Assembly (NCBI RefSeq): GCF_050314255.1 | Contig: NZ_JBNPMZ010000004.1 | Coordinates: 62,001 to 126,000 of the forward strand | Reading direction: 5' to 3' | Source: Claveliimonas sp034178805 | GTDB lineage: Bacteria; Bacillota; Clostridia; Lachnospirales; Lachnospiraceae | DNA length: 64,000 nt | Shown: piece by piece, positions 36,265 through 46,494 of the stretch | How positions within the stretch are numbered: the first letter of the stretch is position 1 | Layout of the letters: each line of letters starts with the position of its first letter | Notes under the pieces: model-generated | The model's input: only the letters and a program-made list of their open reading frames with translations | Told to the model about the DNA's origin: nothing | The model's database searches: none | Position numbers and translations under genes: made by a program

Positions 36265-37125
36265 TTATTGTTTCTTTCCTGCTTTCCTTCTTCCAAGAAT
36301 AATCCATACAACGGACACCACAATCAGAACTCCTGATAACACCTGAGATACCGGAAGACCAACTACCGGGAGAAGAAGCTGATCCGTGCGGATACCTTCT
36401 ATCCAGAATCGCCCTGCTCCGTATCCCGCAAGATAAAACAGGAATACCTCTCCATCAAACTTCTTATATCTTCCATAAATAATCATCAAAAGGAGTACCA
36501 TCAGGCACCACAACGATTCATACAGAAAGGTTGGATGTACCTGTATATAATTCACCCCTTTAACTGTCTCAACATGATTCCACATCGTTTCCGATATATC
36601 AGAACTTCTCACTGCATCCACCGGAAGTCTCATAGCCAGCAGACTGTTCGTATATTCACCGAACACCTCTCTGTTAAAGAAATTCCCCCATCTGCCGATC
36701 ATCTGTCCGGTCACAAGCCCTAGTCCCGCTGTATCCAGGAGAAGAAATGGTGAAAGCTTTTTCCATTTTGCAAATATAAATACGGTAATGACAGCTGCAA
36801 TCACACCGCCATAGATAGCAAGACCACCTTCCCGGATATTCAGAATACTCAGAAAATCATCCTTATACATATCCCACGAAAATGCCACATAATAAATTCT
36901 CGCTCCGATAATTCCGAAAATGACGGCATACATTGCAAGATCAATATAATCTTCCGGATTCTGCCCGGTTCTCCTGGCCTGCCACATAGCAATCGCAAGT
37001 CCCGCAACAATACCAATTCCAATCACAATACCATAATATGCAATATCAAAATTAAAAACTGTCACGGTCTTTCCCACATGTTCCAGATGAATTCCCAGAT
37101 TGGGAAAATCAATATTCATATGCAT
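36265..37125 (-). CDS. lgt: Prolipoprotein diacylglyceryl transferase
   Basis: 286-residue membrane enzyme attaching diacylglycerol to the lipobox cysteine of prolipoproteins. Seven hydrophobic segments, the signature GRWGNFFNREVFGEYT, HPTFLYESLW and the GRFWIEGIRTDQ motif. AAAGGA lies 10 bases before the ATG. Located after ychF on the same strand. Terminator shared with the converging transporter gene. Confidence 0.95.
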   Translation of the reverse strand: MHMNIDFPNLGIHLEHVGKTVTVFNFDIAYYGIVIGIGIVAGLAIAMWQARRTGQNPEDYIDLAMYAVIFGIIGARIYYVAFSWDMYKDDFLSILNIREGGLAIYGGVIAAVITVFIFAKWKKLSPFLLLDTAGLGLVTGQMIGRWGNFFNREVFGEYTNSLLAMRLPVDAVRSSDISETMWNHVETVKGVNYIQVHPTFLYESLWCLMVLLLMIIYGRYKKFDGEVFLFYLAGYGAGRFWIEGIRTDQLLLPVVGLPVSQVLSGVLIVVSVVWIILGRRKAGKKQ

Positions 37126-37165
37126 AACTGTTCTTTCCTTTCATGTATGCTATACCATATGTATG

Positions 37166-38266
37166 CTATACATTAAAACGGAACAGCATAATATCTCCGT
37201 CCTGAACGACGTATTCTTTTCCTTCCAGACGCACCAGTCCCTTTTCTTTTGCTGCCGCATGAGAACCGCATGCCATCAGATCATCATATGCAACCACTTC
37301 CGCACGGATAAATCCACGTTCAAAGTCCGTATGAATCTTTCCTGCTGCCTGAGGAGCCTTCGTGCCTTTGGTGATCGTCCACGCACGAACCTCCGGTTCA
37401 CCTGCTGTGAGGTAACTGATCAGCCCCAAAAGACTATAGCTTGCCTTAATCAACTTCTCAAGACCGGATTCCTTAAGTCCCAGATCCTCCAGGAACATTT
37501 TCTTCTCATCGTCATCCAGTTCGGCAATCTCCTGCTCAATCTGTGCACATACTACGAACACCTCGCAGTTCTCTTCTTTCGCATACTCCCGCACTTCCTG
37601 AACCCCCGGATTGGATGCACCATCGTCCGGAAGATCATCCTCGGTCACGTTAGCCGCAAAGATAACCGGCTTATAGGTCAGAAGATTATATCCTGCCAGC
37701 CACTCCTGTTCTTCCTCATCTTCAGCTCCGTCAAAGCTCTTTGCCATCTTTCCATCTTCCAGATGAGCCTTGATTTTCTCCAGAAGCTTTAATTCCTTGG
37801 CCGCTGTTTTATCGTTTCTTGCAACCTTGGTAGTCTTGGCAATTCTTCTCTCCAGGATCTCCAAATCAGAGAAAATCAACTCCAGATTGATAGTCTCAAT
37901 ATCACGCATTGGGTCAATGCTTCCATCCACATGAACGATATTACTGTCCTCAAAACAGCGAACCACATGAACGATTGCATCCACCTCACGAATATTGGCA
38001 AGAAACTGGTTTCCAAGTCCCTCTCCCTTTGATGCGCCCTTTACCAGACCTGCAATATCTACAAATTCAATAGCCGCAGGAATAATTTTTTTTGTATGAT
38101 ACATCTCTCCCAGCACATTCAGTCTCTCATCCGGCACTGTTACAACACCTACATTCGGATCAATTGTACAGAATGGATAATTGGCAGACTCTGCCCCTGC
38201 CTTGGTCAGGGAGTTAAATAATGTACTTTTTCCTACATTTGGCAAACCAACAATTCCCAATTTCAT
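37166..38266 (-). CDS. ychF: Ribosome-associated ATPase YchF/Ola1
   Basis: 366-residue Obg-family protein that prefers ATP. G1 GLPNVGKSTLFNSLTKA, the Leu-type DIAGLVKGAS, NVTEDD in the G4 place (where other GTPases have NKxD), and the C-terminal TGS domain (AWTITKGTKAPQAAGKIH, F/YDDLMACGS). I start at the ATG at 38266 (MKLGIVGLPN); an upstream in-frame start would add 24 basic residues. Confidence 0.95.
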   Translation of the reverse strand: MKLGIVGLPNVGKSTLFNSLTKAGAESANYPFCTIDPNVGVVTVPDERLNVLGEMYHTKKIIPAAIEFVDIAGLVKGASKGEGLGNQFLANIREVDAIVHVVRCFEDSNIVHVDGSIDPMRDIETINLELIFSDLEILERRIAKTTKVARNDKTAAKELKLLEKIKAHLEDGKMAKSFDGAEDEEEQEWLAGYNLLTYKPVIFAANVTEDDLPDDGASNPGVQEVREYAKEENCEVFVVCAQIEQEIAELDDDEKKMFLEDLGLKESGLEKLIKASYSLLGLISYLTAGEPEVRAWTITKGTKAPQAAGKIHTDFERGFIRAEVVAYDDLMACGSHAAAKEKGLVRLEGKEYVVQDGDIMLFRFNV

Positions 38267-38312
38267 ATTTATTTCATTTCCTCTCTTATCATTTTCTCGT
38301 GCGGTGTCTATT

Positions 38313-38984
38313 CTAACACGTTTCTTTTTCTCTGTCACGTGTTTCCATCAGAATAACCACTCCGGTGGTAAAATCTATTACCACTTCATCCTCCTCGATC
38401 TGATTGCTGACGCACAGGCTGTCATAAGGAGTCAGAGTATGCTCTTTTAATGGATACTTCGCACCTTTGATACTGAATCCATACACGATCTCACCAAGTG
38501 GAAAGACAGAAAAATACGGACCAAAAGCCTCTTCCTTCTTAAGATGTGTCTCTCCTCCAATCAGACGTATCCGGTTCAGGGGATCCAGAATCACAGCTTC
38601 CACTCCTGCCTTAAACGGAATCATCAAAGTCTGGACATTTGCCCACAGGTGATCCACCCTTCCTCCGGTTGCTCCAAGGATCAGCAGACGCTCGCACCCA
38701 AGAGTGATTCCAAGGCGCACCGCAATCTCTGTGTCCGATGCATCCTTAACCGGATTAAATTCCCGGATTGGAACATTCGTATTGTTCTTATAATAATCTA
38801 CGATTTCTTCTGACAGGCTGTCAAAATCCCCTACAATATAACTGGGCATAATGGCATGCCTATATAAAAATTCTACCCCTTTGTCAACTCCGATAATCCA
38901 CGGATTCATTTCTCCCCTGATGGTGCAAAGCACCAGTTCCTCATCAAGACTCCCCCCGGTAATGATTATCGCACATTTACTCAT
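38313..38984 (-). CDS. thiN: Thiamine pyrophosphokinase
   Basis: 223 residues; makes thiamine diphosphate from thiamine and ATP, the cofactor used by PFOR among others. Family blocks: IIGVDKGVEFLY, PSYIVGDFDSLS, KDASDTEIAV, ILGATGGRVDH and a C-terminal SLCVSNQ strand. Overlaps rpe by 8 bases at the start, so it is the last gene of the prpC-prkC-rsgA-rpe-thiN run. Confidence 0.93.
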   Translation of the reverse strand: MSKCAIIITGGSLDEELVLCTIRGEMNPWIIGVDKGVEFLYRHAIMPSYIVGDFDSLSEEIVDYYKNNTNVPIREFNPVKDASDTEIAVRLGITLGCERLLILGATGGRVDHLWANVQTLMIPFKAGVEAVILDPLNRIRLIGGETHLKKEEAFGPYFSVFPLGEIVYGFSIKGAKYPLKEHTLTPYDSLCVSNQIEEDEVVIDFTTGVVILMETRDREKETC

Positions 38985-39639
38985 AGTCTTTCAGTATCTC
39001 CATAAATTTCTTCGTGTTTTCTGCCGGATCTCCATTAAATACTGCGGAACCCGCAACAATAATATTTGCACCGGCATCCAGAACTTCCCTCACATTTGTA
39101 AGATAGATTCCTCCATCCACCTCGATATCCACGGACAGTCCTGCCTCTGTGATCATCCGACGAATTGCCCGGATCTTATCCAGAGATTCCGGAATGAATT
39201 TCTGACCGCCAAATCCCGGATGAACACACATTACCAGGAGCATATCAATCTTCGGAAGATATTCTCTCACTGCCTCTGCCGGTGTCTCCGGACAGATAGA
39301 AAGCCCCACTTTCATTCCACACTCACGAATTTTATCCAAAGCCGCATGCAAATCTTCACACGCCTCCAGATGTACGGTTACATAGTCTGCTCCTGCTTCT
39401 TTAAAATTATCGATATAACGGATCGGATCCTGTACCATCAGATGTGCATCCATGACCTGATTCGTTGCTTTCTTAATAGACTTAAGCACAGGCATTCCAA
39501 AAGAAATACTCGGCACGAACATTCCATCCATTACATCAAAATGCAGATATTCTGCACCATTGTCCTCTGTCATCTTCATCTGTTTTCCAAGTTCCGTAAA
39601 ATCCGCCGCCAGAATAGACGGTGCCAGCATATACTTCAT
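38977..39639 (-). CDS. rpe: Ribulose-phosphate 3-epimerase
   Basis: 220-residue TIM-barrel enzyme interconverting ribulose-5-P and xylulose-5-P. LAPSILAADFTEL at the start, HFDVMDGMFVPSISFG, HLMVQDP, MCVHPGFGGQKF and EVDGGI with the metal and catalytic residues. The start is 3 bases after the rsgA stop. The order rsgA-rpe-thiN is common in Firmicutes. Confidence 0.96.
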   Translation of the reverse strand: MKYMLAPSILAADFTELGKQMKMTEDNGAEYLHFDVMDGMFVPSISFGMPVLKSIKKATNQVMDAHLMVQDPIRYIDNFKEAGADYVTVHLEACEDLHAALDKIRECGMKVGLSICPETPAEAVREYLPKIDMLLVMCVHPGFGGQKFIPESLDKIRAIRRMITEAGLSVDIEVDGGIYLTNVREVLDAGANIIVAGSAVFNGDPAENTKKFMEILKDYE

Positions 39640-39642
39640 AAA

Positions 39643-40521
39643 TCAATACCTCCTCTTTTCCTTTAGTTCTTTATACATTTCCAGATAATTCTGGTATCTC
39701 ACTTCATGTATTTTCCCCTGCTCCAGTGCTTCTTTTACTGCACATCCGGGCTCATGCACATGATCACAGCCGTTATATCTGCATGTTCCTTCATAAGGAG
39801 TAAATTCCGGAAAATAGTATTTCAACTCTTCTTTTTCAAAATCATTGGTATACAAGGAGCTGAATCCGGGTGTATCCATAATATAAGAGTCTTCATTTAT
39901 TGCAATCAGCTCGGAATGTCTTGTCGTATGTTTTCCCCGGTCAATTTTACTGCTGATCGCACCGGTTTCCATACGGATTCCCGACTGCAGGCGATTTATG
40001 AGCGAGGATTTACCCACACCGGACGGTCCTGCTACCGCTGTCGTCTTTCCTTTTAAGGCCTCCAGCACCTGATCAATATTCTCTTCCTCCCTGGCACTGG
40101 TAAATATAACCGGATAGCCGCATCCCTCATAAATACTTCTCAATTCTTCTATCTCAGATTCCTCAGCAATATCCTGCTTATTAAAACACAAAATCACCGG
40201 AAGCTCCTTGCTCTCCATCATTACCAGAAAGCGGTCCAGAAGATTAAAATGCGGTTTGGGTTTTGTAATGGCAAATACCACCAATGCCTGATCCACATTC
40301 GCCACCGCCGGACGGATAAGCTCATTTTTTCTCGGAAGAATCTCCACAATATTACCGGTCTTCTCTTCCTCACTGATAATATCAATTTCCACATCATCTC
40401 CCACAAGCGGTTTTTGCTTCTCCTTGCGGAAGATTCCTTTTGCCTTACATTCGTAAATACCGAATTCTACTACGTGAACGTAGTAGAATCCGGCAATTCC
40501 TTTTACAATCTTTCCCTGCAT
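39643..40521 (-). CDS. rsgA: Ribosome small-subunit GTPase RsgA
   Basis: 292 residues; circularly permuted GTPase for late 30S assembly. N-terminal OB-fold, then G4 (CFNKQDI) before the P-loop GPSGVGKSSLINRL and G3 DTPGFSSL, and a C-terminal zinc knuckle with CRYNGCDHVHEPGC. Follows prkC by 6 bases. Confidence 0.96.
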   Translation of the reverse strand: MQGKIVKGIAGFYYVHVVEFGIYECKAKGIFRKEKQKPLVGDDVEIDIISEEEKTGNIVEILPRKNELIRPAVANVDQALVVFAITKPKPHFNLLDRFLVMMESKELPVILCFNKQDIAEESEIEELRSIYEGCGYPVIFTSAREEENIDQVLEALKGKTTAVAGPSGVGKSSLINRLQSGIRMETGAISSKIDRGKHTTRHSELIAINEDSYIMDTPGFSSLYTNDFEKEELKYYFPEFTPYEGTCRYNGCDHVHEPGCAVKEALEQGKIHEVRYQNYLEMYKELKEKRRY

Positions 40522-40527
40522 ATTCTA

Positions 40528-42576
40528 TTATTCCTCAGCTGGATCTTCTTCGCCGCCGCCACTATTAGGGCCCTTACTTACCACAATATTAACGGCTGCA
40601 CCTTTCGATACACTGCTTCCCACACCAGGATCACAGCTTACCACCTTACCAGCCGGAACGGAATCATTCCACTCGTAAGTTGTATAACCCACGCTGAGTC
40701 CGGCACTGCTTAACATCTGTCCTGCCGTTCCTTCATCCACGCCTACAATGCCAGGAACACTGATCTTCTGTTCAGGCTTCTTTCCAAGACTGACAACCAG
40801 CGTTACCGATGTCCCTTTCGTTACCTTGGTTCCTCCCGCCGGATCCTGTGAAATGACCAGACCAGCCTCCTTTGTATCACTGTACTCCGTCGTAACAGAT
40901 CCAACTGTCAGCCCTGCAGATGTCAGCGCACTTTTCGCATCATTTTCTGATTTGCCCGTCACATCAGGAACACTGATTTTTTCTGTTCCCTTACTGACCT
41001 GCATTTTAATTTCTGTTGCTTTTGTTGCCTTTGAGCCTGCTGCCGGAGTCGTTCCGATGACGGTTCCCTGTTCCTTATCACTGTATACCGCCTCAGATGT
41101 AATCTTTTCAAATCCTGCCTTTTCCAATGCCTTCTGTGCTTCAGACTCATCTTTTCCCGATACATCCGGAACCACAATCTCTTCACCTATCAGTTTGGAA
41201 CTGATCGTTAATTCAATCTGTGTATTTTTCTTTACACGTGTTCCATCTTCCGGACTCTGCTTCATTACCGTGCCGGCTTCATACTTTTTCGACTCTTCAC
41301 GTGCCTTAATTGTATATCCCAGTCCCTTTTTATTTAATTCTTTAATTGCTTCCGCTTCTGTCATACCAACAACATTTGGAACTTTTACTTTTTCTTCCGT
41401 CTCTTCGGCCGTAATCTTAGAGCCGAATTTAAAGAGACCTGTCGCTTTACCGACCACAAGCCCAAGTACGAGCAGGATAATCACTGCTACAGCAATGGTA
41501 AGAATCTTCATGATCTTATTCATACCCGGATTCACATCATCACGGCCTCTGCCTCTGTTCCGGTGCCTGTCATCCTCATACTCTTCCTCATCATCGTAAT
41601 TATCATCATCATATCCGTCATCGTAATTATCATCATAGGAATCATCGTCATCATAAGAATCATCGTCATATGCATTTCTGATGTCATCCAGCTCATCTTC
41701 CGTAATAATCACCGTATCCGCATTCTGCAAAGGAGCAATCTTTACAAAATCCCCGTCAGGATCCACCAGGGAATGTTTCAGATCCAATATCAGTTCTTCA
41801 ATGTCCGAATATCTTCTCTCTGAATTCTTCTGTGTACATTTCAGGATAATCTGTTCCAGACTATAAGGAATATCCCTCACATACTCCGACGGAGGTGTGA
41901 TTTCTTCCTGAAGATGTTTCACCGCAACCTCTACTGTAGACTCACCGTCAAAGGGTACATGCCCGGTAACCATCTCATAAAGGGTAATACCCACTGAATA
42001 AATATCACTTCTGTTGTCTACATATCCGCCTCTGGCCTGTTCCGGTGATGTATAATGAACAGATCCCATGGCCGAAGTACTGACCGTCGTGGATGTTGCC
42101 GCTTTTGCAATTCCGAAATCCGTCACCTTCACCTTACCGTCTTTTGAAATGATGACATTATGTGGCTTAATATCCCGATGCACGATCTGTCGGTTATGTG
42201 CCGCCTGGATACCATTACACATCTGAATTGCAATACTGATTACCTCTTTCGGAGATAACCTTTTCTTCTTGTCTATATATTCTTTTAATGTAATACCCTC
42301 AACCAGCTCCATTACCATGTAATAGAGGCCTCTGTCCTCACCGACATCATATACATTCACAATATTCGGATTCATAAGTCCCGCTGCCGCCTGTGCTTCC
42401 GTACGGAACTTTTTTACAAAGGTCTCATCTTCACGGAACTCTCTCTTTAAAACCTTAATCGCAACATATCGGTTCAGAACATGATCTTTGCCCTTATAGA
42501 CATCTGCCATGCCGCCCGCACCGATCTTGGATAATACCTCATATCGCTTTCCTAAAAAAATACCATCTTTTACCAT
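40528..42576 (-). CDS. prkC: Membrane Ser/Thr kinase PrkC with four PASTA repeats
   Basis: 682 residues. Kinase domain 1-270 (GAGGMADVYKG, catalytic HRDIKPHNV, DFGIAKA, activation loop TTVSTSAMGSVHYTSPEQ); a very acidic Tyr/Asp-rich linker (about 295-345); one membrane helix (LTIAVAVIILLVLGLVVG); four extracellular PASTA domains that bind muropeptides or lipid II. Responds to cell-wall state and phosphorylates division and wall enzymes in relatives. The ATG overlaps the stop of its phosphatase prpC by 7 bases, as usual. The stretched acidic linker is longer than I would expect in many homologues. Confidence 0.95.
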   Translation of the reverse strand: MVKDGIFLGKRYEVLSKIGAGGMADVYKGKDHVLNRYVAIKVLKREFREDETFVKKFRTEAQAAAGLMNPNIVNVYDVGEDRGLYYMVMELVEGITLKEYIDKKKRLSPKEVISIAIQMCNGIQAAHNRQIVHRDIKPHNVIISKDGKVKVTDFGIAKAATSTTVSTSAMGSVHYTSPEQARGGYVDNRSDIYSVGITLYEMVTGHVPFDGESTVEVAVKHLQEEITPPSEYVRDIPYSLEQIILKCTQKNSERRYSDIEELILDLKHSLVDPDGDFVKIAPLQNADTVIITEDELDDIRNAYDDDSYDDDDSYDDNYDDGYDDDNYDDEEEYEDDRHRNRGRGRDDVNPGMNKIMKILTIAVAVIILLVLGLVVGKATGLFKFGSKITAEETEEKVKVPNVVGMTEAEAIKELNKKGLGYTIKAREESKKYEAGTVMKQSPEDGTRVKKNTQIELTISSKLIGEEIVVPDVSGKDESEAQKALEKAGFEKITSEAVYSDKEQGTVIGTTPAAGSKATKATEIKMQVSKGTEKISVPDVTGKSENDAKSALTSAGLTVGSVTTEYSDTKEAGLVISQDPAGGTKVTKGTSVTLVVSLGKKPEQKISVPGIVGVDEGTAGQMLSSAGLSVGYTTYEWNDSVPAGKVVSCDPGVGSSVSKGAAVNIVVSKGPNSGGGEEDPAEE

Positions 42577-43313
42577 CTGCTCACCTCACTGGCAATGGGT
42601 TCTGCCAGCACAACACCTATGTTATCTCTTCCCCCATTACTATTTGCCCTGTCTATCAATAAATGCACTGCCTCTACAATATCTCTGGCTCCTTTTACCA
42701 GTCCGAACATGTCTTCATCCTCAACCATATTGCTGAGTCCATCTGTACACATCAGAATAATATCTCCCCTTTTCAGCCGAAACTCATAGAAATCAGCCTC
42801 CACACCGGCTTTAACTCCCATAGCACGTGTGATAATATTCTTATCCGGGTGATTTCTGGCATCCTCAGCACGGATACCTCCAAGCCGGACCATCTCCTCA
42901 ACCAGAGAGTGATCCTTGGATAACTGGCGGATATGGTCGCCAATCAGATACAAACGGCTGTCTCCTACATTCGCAAAATGCAGAGTATTACCGATTACCG
43001 TGGCAACCACAAGCGTAGTTCCCATTCCTTCCAGCTTTACATCCTGACTCGCCGCTTCAATAAGTTTATGATTAGCGACCTCAATTACCTTCTTTAAAAT
43101 TGCTTCCGGCTTACCCCCTTTGGAGGATAACAGCTCTCGAAGCAGTACTTCCACCGTATATTTAGACGCAAAATCTCCTGCCTTGTGTCCTCCCATACCA
43201 TCAGCAACTATGAGAAGGTTGGGGAATGGTCCCACAGGCTTATCTGTTGCAAATACATAATCCTGATTCATTTCGCGTCTTCTTCCTACATCAGTCATTG
43301 CATAAACTTTCAT
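42570..43313 (-). CDS. prpC: PP2C-type protein phosphatase PrpC/Stp
   Basis: 247 residues; removes phosphates from PrkC and its targets. PP2C metal motifs: LIVADGMGGHKAGD, GDSRLYLI, MCTDGLSNMVED and GGRDNIGVVLA. Overlaps rlmN by 23 bases upstream and prkC by 7 downstream, implying coupled translation. Confidence 0.95.
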   Translation of the reverse strand: MKVYAMTDVGRRREMNQDYVFATDKPVGPFPNLLIVADGMGGHKAGDFASKYTVEVLLRELLSSKGGKPEAILKKVIEVANHKLIEAASQDVKLEGMGTTLVVATVIGNTLHFANVGDSRLYLIGDHIRQLSKDHSLVEEMVRLGGIRAEDARNHPDKNIITRAMGVKAGVEADFYEFRLKRGDIILMCTDGLSNMVEDEDMFGLVKGARDIVEAVHLLIDRANSNGGRDNIGVVLAEPIASEVSRW

Positions 43314-44367
43314 CTGGCTCTCCTTTTCGGGCAGTTACATAACGTCGTCGTAATTGTCCACAGGCCCCGTCAATATCGGAACCTCTTTCCCTTCTAATAG
43401 TAACATTTATTCCGTTTTTTTCAAGTTTATTTTTGAATTCAAGCGCATTTTTGCGGCTTGGTTTCTGAAAATCTCTCTCCTTGATCGGATTTACCGGTAT
43501 CAGGTTCAGATGACAGTTCCGATGCTTCAGTATAGCCGTCAGTTCCTGAACATCTTCCTGCGTATCATTGACCCCCTGTACCAGACTGTATTCAAACGTA
43601 ATTCTTCTTCCTGTCTTTTCAAAATATGTATCACAGGCTGCCAGTACTTCTGATAAATCGTATTTATTTGCCACCGGCATCAGTTTCTTTCTTTTCTCCT
43701 GGCTGGAACCATGAAGTGAAAGAGCCAGTGTGATCTGAAGTCCCTCTTCCGCCAGGCGCAGCATATTCGGAACGATTCCACAGGTTGAGGCGGTAATATT
43801 TCTCTGGCTGATATGAAGTCCGTGCTCATCGCTTATCATATGAATGAATCCAAGAAAACTCTCATAATTATCCATAGGTTCTCCGGTTCCCATCACTACA
43901 ATATTCGAAACGCGTTCCCCACATATCTTCTGTATCTGATAGACCTGTCCCAACATTTCGGAAATGGTCAGATTGCGGACCAGCCCGCCAATGGTAGACG
44001 CACAGAAGCGGCAACCCATCCGACAGCCCACCTGTGAAGAAATGCACACCGAATTGCCATAATTATATTTCATCAGCACACTTTCCACTACATTGCCGTC
44101 CTTGAGCTCAAACAGAAATTTTTCCGTAGGGTCTACCGCAGATATCTGTCTCTCCAGCATGGATACCTTTCGGATTTCATAATTCACAGATAATTTCTCC
44201 CTCAATGCTTTGGACAGATTCGTCATTTCATCAAAACTGTCTGCAAGCTTCACATGAAGCCACTCATATATCTGCTTTGCCCGGAACGGTTTTTCACCAA
44301 TATCCTGCATTTCTTTTAACAGCTCTTCATAATTGTAAGAACGAATATCTTTCCTCTCAGCCGCCAT
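43291..44367 (-). CDS. rlmN: 23S rRNA A2503 / tRNA A37 methyltransferase RlmN
   Basis: 358-residue radical-SAM enzyme with the CXXXCXXC cluster (GCRMGCRFCAST), and the conserved cysteines Cys-118-type (in the SSQVGC region) and the C-terminal GACGQL. Methylates C2 of A2503 in 23S rRNA. Located between rsmB and prpC. Confidence 0.95.
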   Translation of the reverse strand: MAAERKDIRSYNYEELLKEMQDIGEKPFRAKQIYEWLHVKLADSFDEMTNLSKALREKLSVNYEIRKVSMLERQISAVDPTEKFLFELKDGNVVESVLMKYNYGNSVCISSQVGCRMGCRFCASTIGGLVRNLTISEMLGQVYQIQKICGERVSNIVVMGTGEPMDNYESFLGFIHMISDEHGLHISQRNITASTCGIVPNMLRLAEEGLQITLALSLHGSSQEKRKKLMPVANKYDLSEVLAACDTYFEKTGRRITFEYSLVQGVNDTQEDVQELTAILKHRNCHLNLIPVNPIKERDFQKPSRKNALEFKNKLEKNGINVTIRRERGSDIDGACGQLRRRYVTARKGEPDESLCND

Positions 44368-44378
44368 CTTATTTCCGA

Positions 44379-45701
44379 TTATCCTTTCTGATTTTCTTTC
44401 TTAAATTCCGCAATATAGAAACCGTCTGTTCCATCTCTTCCCGGAAGCATCTGCCGTTCTTTTACCAGAGAAAATTCCGGATAGCTGTCGACAAACCATG
44501 CCGCATTCTCTTCATTTTCCGCCCGGTGAATCGTACATGTACTATAAATCAGCCTACCGCCGGGCTTCACATACCTATGTACTGTTGACAGCATTTTCCT
44601 CTGAAGTGCTACCAGTTCCTTCTGAGTCTCTTCCGTCATCTTATATTTTAAATCGGTCTTTTTTCCCAATACTCCCAGACCCGAACAGGGCAGATCCGCA
44701 ATCACAATATCCGCCTTGTTCTCAGCATCCTTGTCAAATTCTGTGGCATTCCACTGTACTGCATGGATGTTTGTAAGCCCGGAGCGCTCAATATTTTCCT
44801 CAATCAATCCAATCTTATATTCTGTCAGATCCCTTGCCTCCACATGACCGCTTCCCGCCCGGTCAAGCTTATCCGCCAGATGCAGTGCCTTGCCGCCCGG
44901 AGCCGCACACACATCAATAATATAATCTCCTTCTTTCGGATCTGCCCACTCTGCGACCAACATGGAGCTCACATCCTGCACCTGGAATAACCCTTCCTGA
45001 AAGCTTTCAAGAGCTCCCAGATAATCATAACCGGATATCATCAAGGCACATGGCAGCTGTGGATGCATTTCCGCCTTCACTCCCTCATCTTCCAAACGTG
45101 CCTTTAACTCCTCCCGATTGACGCGAGAGAGATTACACCTGATTGATGTCGGCTTTTCTTCCATAAAATCACTCAGTATCTTCTCTACCGTCTGCTCATC
45201 ATACACGTCAAGCCACTGCTTCACGATCCATTCCGGCATGGAATAAACCACTGACAGATGGGAAACCTTATCTGCCGGATCCGGATACACAATTTCATCC
45301 AGATTCCGCTCAATATTACGGAGAACACCATTGACAAATCCCCTCAGATTGCCAAATCCTCTCTTCACAGCCAGCTTAACCGCTTCATTACATACAGCAG
45401 AATTAGGAACGCCGTCCATGTATTTCAACTGATAGACAGCGCTCCTAATAATTGTCCGGATCACCGGTTTCATTTTATTTACCTTTACTTTGGAATACTG
45501 GTTGATGATATAATCAATCTCTATCATCCTCTCCAGTGTTCCTTCCGTCACCCTCGTAATGAAAGCACGAGCCTTCTTATCGAGATACTGATAATTGGAA
45601 AGCACATTGCGAAGGGCGATATGACTGTACTCCCCATCTCTGGTCACAGAAAGTAATATTTCCATGACCAGTTCTCTCTCGTTCACTCCTGATTTAGTCA
45701 T
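44379..45701 (-). CDS. rsmB: 16S rRNA m5C967 methyltransferase RsmB
   Basis: 440 residues: N-terminal NusB-like RNA-binding domain (residues 1-140), then a SAM methyltransferase with DVCAAPGGKALHLA, DLPCSGLG (general site) and STCTIHRAENE with the catalytic cysteine. Its start overlaps the metallopeptidase stop by 8 bases. Confidence 0.94.
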   Translation of the reverse strand: MTKSGVNERELVMEILLSVTRDGEYSHIALRNVLSNYQYLDKKARAFITRVTEGTLERMIEIDYIINQYSKVKVNKMKPVIRTIIRSAVYQLKYMDGVPNSAVCNEAVKLAVKRGFGNLRGFVNGVLRNIERNLDEIVYPDPADKVSHLSVVYSMPEWIVKQWLDVYDEQTVEKILSDFMEEKPTSIRCNLSRVNREELKARLEDEGVKAEMHPQLPCALMISGYDYLGALESFQEGLFQVQDVSSMLVAEWADPKEGDYIIDVCAAPGGKALHLADKLDRAGSGHVEARDLTEYKIGLIEENIERSGLTNIHAVQWNATEFDKDAENKADIVIADLPCSGLGVLGKKTDLKYKMTEETQKELVALQRKMLSTVHRYVKPGGRLIYSTCTIHRAENEENAAWFVDSYPEFSLVKERQMLPGRDGTDGFYIAEFKKENQKG

Positions 45702-46410
45702 TTCTCCGTCCTCCTGTCAGAATCAGAAGTCTCAGAAGCTGCAGAATGGATGCTGCGGCACCTGCCACATAAGTGAGGGCTGCCGCACTTAACACCTTCT
45801 TTGTAGCGGAAACCTCATCCTCATATAGCATTCCGCTGCTTCCCAGAATACGGATAGCCCGGTTAGATGCATTGAACTCTACCGGAAGGGTAACGATCTG
45901 AAACAGTACCGCCAGTGAAAATGCAAGAACACCCAAATTCAAAAGCATTGCTGAGGTACTTCCCCTGAACAGGAATCCCAGAAGGATCAGCGGCCATGCC
46001 AGCGTACTTCCCAGATTTGCAAGGGGAACCAGACTTCCCCGGATCTTCAGGGGCACATATCCTGCCGCATGCTGAATCGCATGTCCGCATTCATGAGCTG
46101 CAACTCCCACAGCTGCAACAGAGGCAGAATTATAAGTTGCATCCGACAGACGGAGCACCTTATTTCTCGGATCATAATGATCTGTCAGATTGCCGGATAC
46201 ATGTTCGATCCGCACATCATAAATCCCTGCGCCATTCAATACTCGCTGTGCTGCCTCACGCCCTGTCAGTCCACTGTGATTCCGCACTCTGGAATACTTG
46301 GAAAAAGTAGAGTTCATCTTCGCGGATGCCGCCAGACAGATCACCATTCCAATTATAATCAATATATACGTCGGATCCAGCATGAATCCATAATATCCCG
46401 GATAATACAT
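45694..46410 (-). CDS. Membrane zinc metallopeptidase (YugP type)
   Basis: 238 residues, four hydrophobic segments and a zinc motif HECGHAIQH near residue 108 in the loop after a helix. Family of unknown function often beside rsmB and fmt in Firmicutes. A -10 (TATAAT, 46441-46446 minus strand) lies before it, so it can start a transcript after the fmt terminator. Confidence 0.85.
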   Translation of the reverse strand: MYYPGYYGFMLDPTYILIIIGMVICLAASAKMNSTFSKYSRVRNHSGLTGREAAQRVLNGAGIYDVRIEHVSGNLTDHYDPRNKVLRLSDATYNSASVAAVGVAAHECGHAIQHAAGYVPLKIRGSLVPLANLGSTLAWPLILLGFLFRGSTSAMLLNLGVLAFSLAVLFQIVTLPVEFNASNRAIRILGSSGMLYEDEVSATKKVLSAAALTYVAGAAASILQLLRLLILTGGRRND

Positions 46411-46449
46411 ATGTCATTCCTCCTTGTATGATATAGTTACATTATACAC

Positions 46450-46476
46450 GAAAAACAGGCAAAAAACCTGTTTTTC
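46450..46476 (-). terminator. Intrinsic terminator after fmt
   Basis: GAAAAACAGG with CCTGTTTTTC and a 7-base loop; on the minus strand the second arm itself supplies the T-run. 18 bases after the fmt stop. Confidence 0.7.
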
Positions 46477-46494
46477 ACACAATTTTTAGAGTTT

